DNA from: a bacterium
GTDB taxonomy: Bacteria > Bacillota > Clostridia > Lachnospirales > Lachnospiraceae
DNA length: 64,000 nt
Assembly: GCA_030535455.1 (NCBI GenBank)
Contig: JAUNJY010000010.1
Span: 15,176-79,175 of the forward strand
Direction: 5' to 3'
Shown here piece by piece: positions 59,250 to 64,000 of this stretch. The stretch's first letter is position 1. The number at the start of each line of letters is the position of its first letter. Position numbers and translations under genes: made by a program. Below the pieces are notes generated by a model that worked only from the letters and a program-made list of their open reading frames with translations, was not told the DNA's origin and did not search any database.

Positions 59250-59297
59250 TTTTAAGAAGGATAGGAAAAGGGGAACACGAAAATAGTTTAAGATAAA

Positions 59298-59351
59298 AAT
59301 AAAAGGGGGAGGTTACCTAGCAGCACTGTTGTTAGGACCTCTCTCTTTTAT
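59298..59351 (+). terminator. Bidirectional terminator between CD3324-type and ferritin-like genes
   Basis: AATAAAAGGGGGAGGTTACC and TAGG pair with CCTA-like and GGACCTCTCTCTTTTATT with a few mismatches; A- and T-rich flanks on both sides suit convergent genes. Confidence 0.75.
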
Positions 59352-59356
59352 TCAGA

Positions 59357-59896
59357 TTAACAGATAATATATTTGTCGTAGTAATATTTAAGAGTAGAGT
59401 AGTGAAGCTGTTCATCTAGGACAATTCGTTCTAAGACAGCGGTCACATAGCAGTCATTAATCTTTTTAATATGATCTTGGTATTGTTCAATGGCAGCTTC
59501 TTCACCGTTAATAAGGCCTGCTAGAATCGTTTTTAAAGAAGTGTTGTAGGTGAGGCAGGAGGCATTCCAGTCGGCCTGCTTTCCATCAGTATTAGTCTGA
59601 AATTTTGGACTGCATCCCAAGGTAGTTAGCAATTTTCCAAGCATAGAAATATGAGTCATTTCAGCAATTCCAATTTGCCTTAGCAAGCAGGAAATCTCTT
59701 CATTCATGGAAGCGGTAACTATGCTGTGATGCATATAGGAAGCAGTTGCAGTAAATTCGGAACCTTCACCGGCATAGTCCTCATATAGTAAGCAGCCATA
59801 GAAACTGTTCTGTTTTTGTGCCTTGATCACTGGGTAAGGAAGCTCTACACGAAATGGCTGATTTAAGCATTCTTGCCCGTTATTACAAGATGTCAT
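59357..59896 (-). CDS. Ferritin-like diiron/dimanganese protein
   Basis: The 179-residue protein has four helices with metal-ligand pattern typical of ferritin-like/Mn-catalase-like proteins: YAGEGSEFTATASYMHHS, IGIAEMTHISMLGKL (ExxH), INGEEAAIEQYQDHI and VLDEQLHYSTL (ExxH). Its N-terminus is Cys-rich. Related to, but not close to, the rubrerythrin at 446. Possibly peroxide- or metal-handling; coat-associated catalase-like members exist in spore formers. No ribosome binding site as strong as its neighbours (GGGGGAATT). Confidence 0.75.
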   Translation of the reverse strand: MTSCNNGQECLNQPFRVELPYPVIKAQKQNSFYGCLLYEDYAGEGSEFTATASYMHHSIVTASMNEEISCLLRQIGIAEMTHISMLGKLLTTLGCSPKFQTNTDGKQADWNASCLTYNTSLKTILAGLINGEEAAIEQYQDHIKKINDCYVTAVLERIVLDEQLHYSTLKYYYDKYIIC

Positions 59897-60030
59897 ATTA
59901 ATTCCCCCTAGATAGCATGATTATAATATATGACTATTCGAAGCCTGAGGAAACTATGCATAGAAGAATTCGTTGACGAAAAATAATTACTAATGTAAGA
60001 TTTAGGTAATTAAAGAAAAGAGGTGTATGT

Positions 60031-60933
60031 ATGATTTATACTGTTACATTTAACCCGGCATTAGATTATGTAGTTAGGGTGGAAGACCTGACACTTGGAA
60101 GGGTAAATCGAACCACAAAAGAGAATGTTTTTTATGGAGGAAAAGGAATTAATGTATCTATTTTGCTAAAAGAACTTGGATATGAAAGTATAGCATTAGG
60201 TTTTGTTGCCGGATTTACAGGAATGGAAATAGAGGCAGGAGTAAAAGCATTGGGAGTTCATACGGAATTTATTCACTTACAAGAGGGGATGAGCCGTATC
60301 AATATAAAAATCAAGTCTAAGGAAGAGAGCGAAATTAACGGTCAGGGACCTGTGATTACAAAGGAAGCATTAGATGCCTTGTTTGAACAGATAAAAACAT
60401 TAGAGGACGAGGATGTATTAGTACTTGCAGGAAGTATTCCAAGTACGCTTCCAGATGACAGTTATGAGAAAATCATGGAGCTTGTGCAAGAGAAAAATAT
60501 ACGTATCGTAGTGGATGCAACCAAGGATTTATTACATAACGTCTTAAAATATAAGCCTTTCTTAATTAAACCAAACAATCATGAACTTGGTGAGCTGTTT
60601 GAAGTGACGGTGACTACAGATGAAGAAATTATTTATTATGCAAAGGAACTTCAAAAGTAAGGAGCAAGAAATGTGTTGATTTCCATGGCTGGAGATGGTG
60701 CAATCTTGATTGATGAAAATGGTGCTGATCATAAGATTGGTGTGCCAAAAGGAGTTGTAAAGAATTCGGTAGGAGCCGGTGACTCCATGGTGGCAGGTTT
60801 CTTAGCAGGATATCTTGAAAAACAAGACTATGACTATGCATTAAAGCTAGGAACAGCAACCGGAAGTGCCACCGCATTTTCTGAAGGCTTAGCAGAACGC
60901 CAATTCATAGACGAACTACTAAGACAAATTTAG
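60031..60933 (+). pseudogene. fruK: 1-phosphofructokinase (PfkB family) interrupted by an in-frame TAA
   Basis: One continuous frame encodes a 300-residue PfkB kinase, but codon 210 is TAA (60658-60660). The first part (209 residues) has YTVTFNPALDYVVRV, the sugar-binding FYGGKGINVSILLKELG and VLVLAGSIPSTLP and PFLIKPNNHELGELF. After the stop the same frame continues GARNVLISMAGDGAILIDEN and holds the catalytic NSVGAGDSMVAGF. In relatives this position is a Lys, Glu or Gln. The downstream part could restart at GTG 60673, see next entry. No fruA or fruR gene is adjacent. Either inactivated, or a two-chain enzyme. Confidence 0.85.
60658..60675 (+). promoter_or_regulatory. Shine-Dalgarno created at the fruK stop codon
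   Basis: TAAGGAGCAAGAAATGTG: the TAA forms part of a TAAGGAG ribosome binding site 8 bases before an in-frame GTG at 60673. A terminating ribosome could restart here and make the 86-residue C-terminal part separately. Confidence 0.5.
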
Positions 60934-60945
60934 GAGGTTGGTTAA

Positions 60946-60982
60946 AGCTTCCTGAAAGGCGGATTCAAGATGCGCACTTACC
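60946..60982 (+). repeat. Fragment of the terminator-linked structured repeat, copy F
   Basis: AGCTTCCTGAAAGGCGGATT followed by CAAGATGCGCACTTACC matches the second hairpin and start of the core in copies C and D. It stops there and runs into the convergent nitroreductase gene. It is the only piece not preceded by a terminator. Confidence 0.55.
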
Positions 60983-60990
60983 AAAACAGC

Positions 60991-61815
60991 CTATCGCCAT
61001 TCAATGGAGGCCTGCTTTCTTGGAACCGTTCGTTTATAGGTTACACTAGGGTGGCCTATTACAAGGCAGCAGTTTAGTTGTGTGCCCTCTGGTATCCCAT
61101 AGTTAGCAAGGATTTCCGGATGATCAGAAAGAGCATGAATTACAAAGCCGTTTAGAAAGCCCCCAAGTCCTAGCGCATGTACCATCAAAGACATGTTTGA
61201 AGCAGCAAGTGAGGCGTTGATCGCAGCATTGGAACAGATCAGGATGACAGCAGGTGCGTTATAGAATAGACCATCATTTTTTACCTTGTCTTGCTGATAG
61301 GCTTTGTACATTAGTTCCCAAAGCATGGCATAGCGCTTTAGATGCATGGTCTCATTGGTCATGTTATTTAAGATTGCCTGGCTCTTTTGATAGAGTACTT
61401 CCATGACTGTGTCTTTAAATGCAGGAAGCTCATTTTCAAGAACTACATAGGAGACATCCTGGGAGTTGGTGCTTGTCTGGGTGAAGCGGCCGGCCTCAAT
61501 TACGGTTTCAATTAAGTGATGCTCCACTGGTTTATCCTTAAACCTTCTGACACTTCGACGGAATTTAATGAAGTTCATCAATACATCTGGCTGGATGTCA
61601 AAATACACCTTCTCATATGGCTTTACATCGGCCATATCATACGTATCAGTAGAGACAGCCTCTACTGGGCATATGGCAATGCAATGTCCGCACTTGATAC
61701 AGGTTTCATTTCTTATATAAGCCTTCTTTGTATCTTTCATTAGGATATCCCGAACAGGGCAGTCATTCACACATTGGTAACAGCCAATGCACTTATCTTC
61801 ATTTACCTTAAACAT
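60991..61815 (-). CDS. Ferredoxin-nitroreductase fusion protein
   Basis: The 274-residue protein has two N-terminal 4Fe-4S motifs (CIGCYQCVNDCP and CIKCGHCIAICP, about 9-55) and a nitroreductase domain (about 85-270) with RRSVRRFKDKPVEHHLIETV and AGRFTQTSTNSQDVSYVVL. Ferredoxin-type electron entry into FMN. The ATG at 61815 has GGAGGAATT; an upstream in-frame ATG is rejected. The C-terminus matches the gene remnant at 21734, indicating that a paralogue once existed there. Confidence 0.9.
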   Translation of the reverse strand: MFKVNEDKCIGCYQCVNDCPVRDILMKDTKKAYIRNETCIKCGHCIAICPVEAVSTDTYDMADVKPYEKVYFDIQPDVLMNFIKFRRSVRRFKDKPVEHHLIETVIEAGRFTQTSTNSQDVSYVVLENELPAFKDTVMEVLYQKSQAILNNMTNETMHLKRYAMLWELMYKAYQQDKVKNDGLFYNAPAVILICSNAAINASLAASNMSLMVHALGLGGFLNGFVIHALSDHPEILANYGIPEGTQLNCCLVIGHPSVTYKRTVPRKQASIEWR

Positions 61816-61975
61816 AGTAATTCCTCCATCTGATTTTGTATTAGTCATATAGTATTGGCCATTGAATTAAAAATATACGTATTTTTCCAAAAGGGATATT
61901 TAATTAAGGGCTTCTATGGTATGATAATATTAGTTACAAATACTGGAAATAAGCAGAGGAAAAGGAGGATATAAG

Positions 61976-62542
61976 ATGAATCATTTAGGTACAAAGACAT
62001 TATATACAGGCCGGTTGGCATTACGAAAGTTTAGGGACCAAGATGCAGTCGTTATGTATAGGAATTGGGCAAATGACCCTGAGGTTACCAAGTATTTAAC
62101 GTGGTGTGCCCATGAATATATGGAAGAAACAAAAGCCTATGTAGCCTCACTTATTGATTCCTATAAGCAGCCAGATAACTATCAATGGGCCATTGAGCTA
62201 AAAGATATTGGAGAAGTGATTGGTGCAATTGGTGCAGTGAAATGCAACGTGGAAATTGGTTCCGTACATGTGGGATACTGTATAGGAAGAGAGTGGTGGA
62301 ACCAAGGAATTACATCAGAAGCGCTGGAGAGGGTAATTCAGTTCTTTATGGAAGAAGTGGAAGTGAACCGGGTAGAAAGCCGGCATGATCCTAGAAATGT
62401 AAACTCAGGTAAGGTAATGCAGAAATGCGGTATGCAGTATGAAGGCACATTACGACAGTCTGATTGGAATAACCAAGGAGTCTGTGATGCTTGCTGGTAT
62501 TCCATTTTGAAAGAGGAATATTTTAATCTAAAGGAGAAGTAA
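61976..62542 (+). CDS. GNAT-family N-acetyltransferase, RimJ/RimL-like
   Basis: The 188-residue protein has the acetyl-CoA site [20 protein letters not shown] (about 100) and the RimJ/L-type [20 protein letters not shown]. Start ATG with AAAAGGAGGATA. Acceptor may be ribosomal protein N-terminus or a small molecule. 23 bases upstream of the deaminase gene, so possibly cotranscribed. Confidence 0.85.
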   Translation: MNHLGTKTLYTGRLALRKFRDQDAVVMYRNWANDPEVTKYLTWCAHEYMEETKAYVASLIDSYKQPDNYQWAIELKDIGEVIGAIGAVKCNVEIGSVHVGYCIGREWWNQGITSEALERVIQFFMEEVEVNRVESRHDPRNVNSGKVMQKCGMQYEGTLRQSDWNNQGVCDACWYSILKEEYFNLKEK

Positions 62543-62565
62543 GATACCAAAAAGGGGGAACGGTT

Positions 62566-62937
62566 ATGGAGTTTGATGAATTACTTGTAATTGCAAATGA
62601 TATTCTTGATCCAAGGGAGTTATCAGGAACATCGTATGCAGGCTCGGTTGCATCGGCATTGGTGACAGATCAGGGAAATGTATACAAGGGTGTTTGTATT
62701 GATACACCATCATCCATGGGATTTTGTGCGGAACATGCTGCCATTGCGGCAATGATTACGGCAGGTGAGAACCGAATTGAGAAGATTGTATCCGTAAGTG
62801 CCAACAATGGAATCGTACCACCATGTGGCAGATGTCGTGAGTTTATGTATCAGATCAATCCTAAGAATTTAAACTGCAAGATACGCTTAAAACATAAGGT
62901 AGTAACCTTGGACGAGTTATTGCCAGAACGTTGGTAG
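62566..62937 (+). CDS. Cytidine/blasticidin-S deaminase-like zinc protein
   Basis: The 123-residue protein has the zinc-deaminase motifs [16 protein letters not shown] (HAE-like with catalytic Glu and Cys ligand, about residue 47) and [13 protein letters not shown] (two Cys ligands, about 85). Length and the R-E-F after the second motif fit cytidine or blasticidin-S deaminase. AAGGGGGAACGG ribosome binding site. Confidence 0.8.
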   Translation: MEFDELLVIANDILDPRELSGTSYAGSVASALVTDQGNVYKGVCIDTPSSMGFCAEHAAIAAMITAGENRIEKIVSVSANNGIVPPCGRCREFMYQINPKNLNCKIRLKHKVVTLDELLPERW

Positions 62938-63016
62938 TAGTAAGGCTTTTAAAATAGGGGTGGAAAAATAATAACTTTCATGTAATAATACATCGTAAGA
63001 AAGAAAAACGGTGAAT

Positions 63017-63997
63017 ATGATGATGAAAGAAAAAGTAATTTCATTTTGTAATTCCATAGGTCTTGATACGGTGGGAGTCATTCCATGCCGTGTCTTTGAC
63101 GAACTAAGGGACTTTTATAAGGAACGCCAGGAAAAGAATTTGCAAAATGAATTTGAAGAAAATGAGATAGAGAAGCGAATTAATCCGGCCCACTATATGG
63201 AAGACGGAAAAAGCATTATTTCCATAGCCTTTCCTTATGTTTACGATGAAGAGGAAGAAGCAAATGGATTTTCCATTTATACAAAACGAATGGATTACCA
63301 TCGGGTGGTGCATGGATATCTAGATCAAGTCTGTGAGTATATCAGAAGTCTTGGTGGAAAAGCAGAAGCCTTTGTAGACAGCAACACCCTTCCAGAACGC
63401 TATATAGCCTATCTCGCGGGAGTAGGATTTATTGGCCGAAACAATATGATTATTACAAAGCAATATGGTTCCTATGTATTTCTAGGAGAGATCATTACAA
63501 ATCTGGACCTAGGAGCAGAGGACAAGCGTAGTTTTCAGGAAATCAGCCTTCACAAGGAATGTGGAGAGTGTTCCATTTGTTATGGAGAATGTCCAACCAA
63601 ATCTATCAATGCCAATCGGAAAAATCCGAATATCTGCTTGTCTTATCTGACGCAGAAAAAGGAGATTACTGATCAAGAGATTGGATTGTTAAAGGGAAAT
63701 GTATTTGGATGTGATTTCTGTCAGCTGAAATGTCCATACAATGAAAAGGCAAAGAAGGGAAGTCTTTTAGAATTTGCAACTTTGTCCTATATGAATGAAG
63801 ACGCAGCTGTGTATGCCCGAATGGACAATAAATATTTTAAAAAGAATATGAGTAAGACCTCCTGTGGATGGAGAGGAAAGAACGTGTTAAGACGTAATGC
63901 GATTCTTACACTTCATAAAAGGGGAGAGGATGTATCCTCCTATATAGGTGACTCCGAATATATCAATGGTTATATTCGCCGCCTGACAAAAGAATAG
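63017..63997 (+). CDS. queG: Epoxyqueuosine reductase-like protein (QueG family)
   Basis: The 326-residue protein has a cobalamin-binding N-terminal domain, GVGFIGRNNMIITKQYGSYV and two 4Fe-4S clusters: CGECSICYGECP (about 180) and CDFCQLKCP (about 235). QueG performs the last step of queuosine synthesis in tRNA. It is shorter than E. coli QueG at the C-terminus. Start is uncertain among three adjacent ATG codons (63017, 63020, 63023) after GGTGA. Ends 3 bases from the window end. Confidence 0.85.
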   Translation: MMMKEKVISFCNSIGLDTVGVIPCRVFDELRDFYKERQEKNLQNEFEENEIEKRINPAHYMEDGKSIISIAFPYVYDEEEEANGFSIYTKRMDYHRVVHGYLDQVCEYIRSLGGKAEAFVDSNTLPERYIAYLAGVGFIGRNNMIITKQYGSYVFLGEIITNLDLGAEDKRSFQEISLHKECGECSICYGECPTKSINANRKNPNICLSYLTQKKEITDQEIGLLKGNVFGCDFCQLKCPYNEKAKKGSLLEFATLSYMNEDAAVYARMDNKYFKKNMSKTSCGWRGKNVLRRNAILTLHKRGEDVSSYIGDSEYINGYIRRLTKE

Positions 63998-64000
63998 TAA

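Noticed and set aside
60031..60933. TAA read as an amino acid (recoded genome)
   Set aside because: TAA ends many normal genes here, such as phnC, trkA and the pectinase, so it is a normal stop.

Overview
The window is AT-rich DNA from a Gram-positive, anaerobic, spore-associated clostridium, most likely a Lachnospiraceae member of the plant-polysaccharide-degrading type. The evidence is strong AGGAGG-type ribosome binding sites, frequent Rho-independent terminators, rubrerythrin and ferredoxin-linked flavoproteins, CotF-like spore coat genes, DUF4317 and CD3324 family proteins, and secreted pectin- and xylan-degrading enzymes. Species is not claimed. No rRNA, tRNA, CRISPR array, prophage or intact insertion sequence was seen.

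Layout. 1-4.5 kb: tail of a siderophore-binding lipoprotein, a rubrerythrin, a cysteine-desulfidase-like protein, GntR and AraC regulators, and an unannotated 28-codon ORF with a good ribosome binding site. 4.6-8.2 kb: a compact putative restriction-modification pair followed by a UvrX-type Y-family polymerase and its YolD partner. 8.6-11.7 kb: two DUF2087 proteins, an amino acid permease, a YdjM-like membrane protein. 12-17 kb: a tightly coupled phosphonate-type ABC importer (SBP, ATPase, two permeases) ending in a cytoplasmic 5'-nucleotidase-like enzyme. 17-21 kb: CAT-like acyltransferase, TrkA/TrkH potassium uptake, glutathione peroxidase. 21.7-28.5 kb: redox genes (nitroreductase beside the remnant of a second one, LysR regulator, lipoprotein flavin reductase, EFR1 flavodoxin-ferredoxin) with a CDF transporter and an AraC regulator. 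28.5-38.7 kb: spore coat proteins, DNA repair (Nth, Xth), GNAT, TRIC-like channel, ECF S component, DUF4317, APH-fold kinase. 39-43 kb: a 1297-residue secreted GH28 pectinase with fibronectin III domains. 43-53.7 kb: cell-surface genes, including a polysaccharide deacetylase followed by a histidine kinase/unknown anchored protein/response regulator operon, CarD, a Na+/dicarboxylate symporter, and a DUF2975/XRE/lipoprotein operon. 53.8-64 kb: GH43, Smr, glycogen debranching enzyme, a ferritin-like protein, an interrupted 1-phosphofructokinase, ferredoxin-nitroreductase, cytidine deaminase and QueG.

The strongest unexplained signal is a dispersed, structured, non-coding element. Six recognisable copies (starting at 8303, 36112, 38711, 42975, 44882, 49962) and two fragments (355, 60946) were found. 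All lie on the + strand. All except the 60946 fragment begin exactly at the U-tract of the upstream gene's intrinsic terminator. In the five fuller copies that U-tract forms the foot of a 13-18 bp stem whose sequence differs entirely between copies while the pairing is kept; this is reduced in the 355 fragment and not preserved in the 49962 copy. A core with GCGCACTCAC, GTTCGGCGCG and AAAGTGT motifs follows in four copies; the 44882 and 49962 copies carry diverged or partial versions. A second, unrelated multi-hairpin element (35836-36112) has split the xth terminator and sits directly against one of these copies. Other points for follow-up are the 1-phosphofructokinase divided by an in-frame TAA that lies inside a new Shine-Dalgarno sequence, the three-part sensory operon, and the 28-codon ORF.
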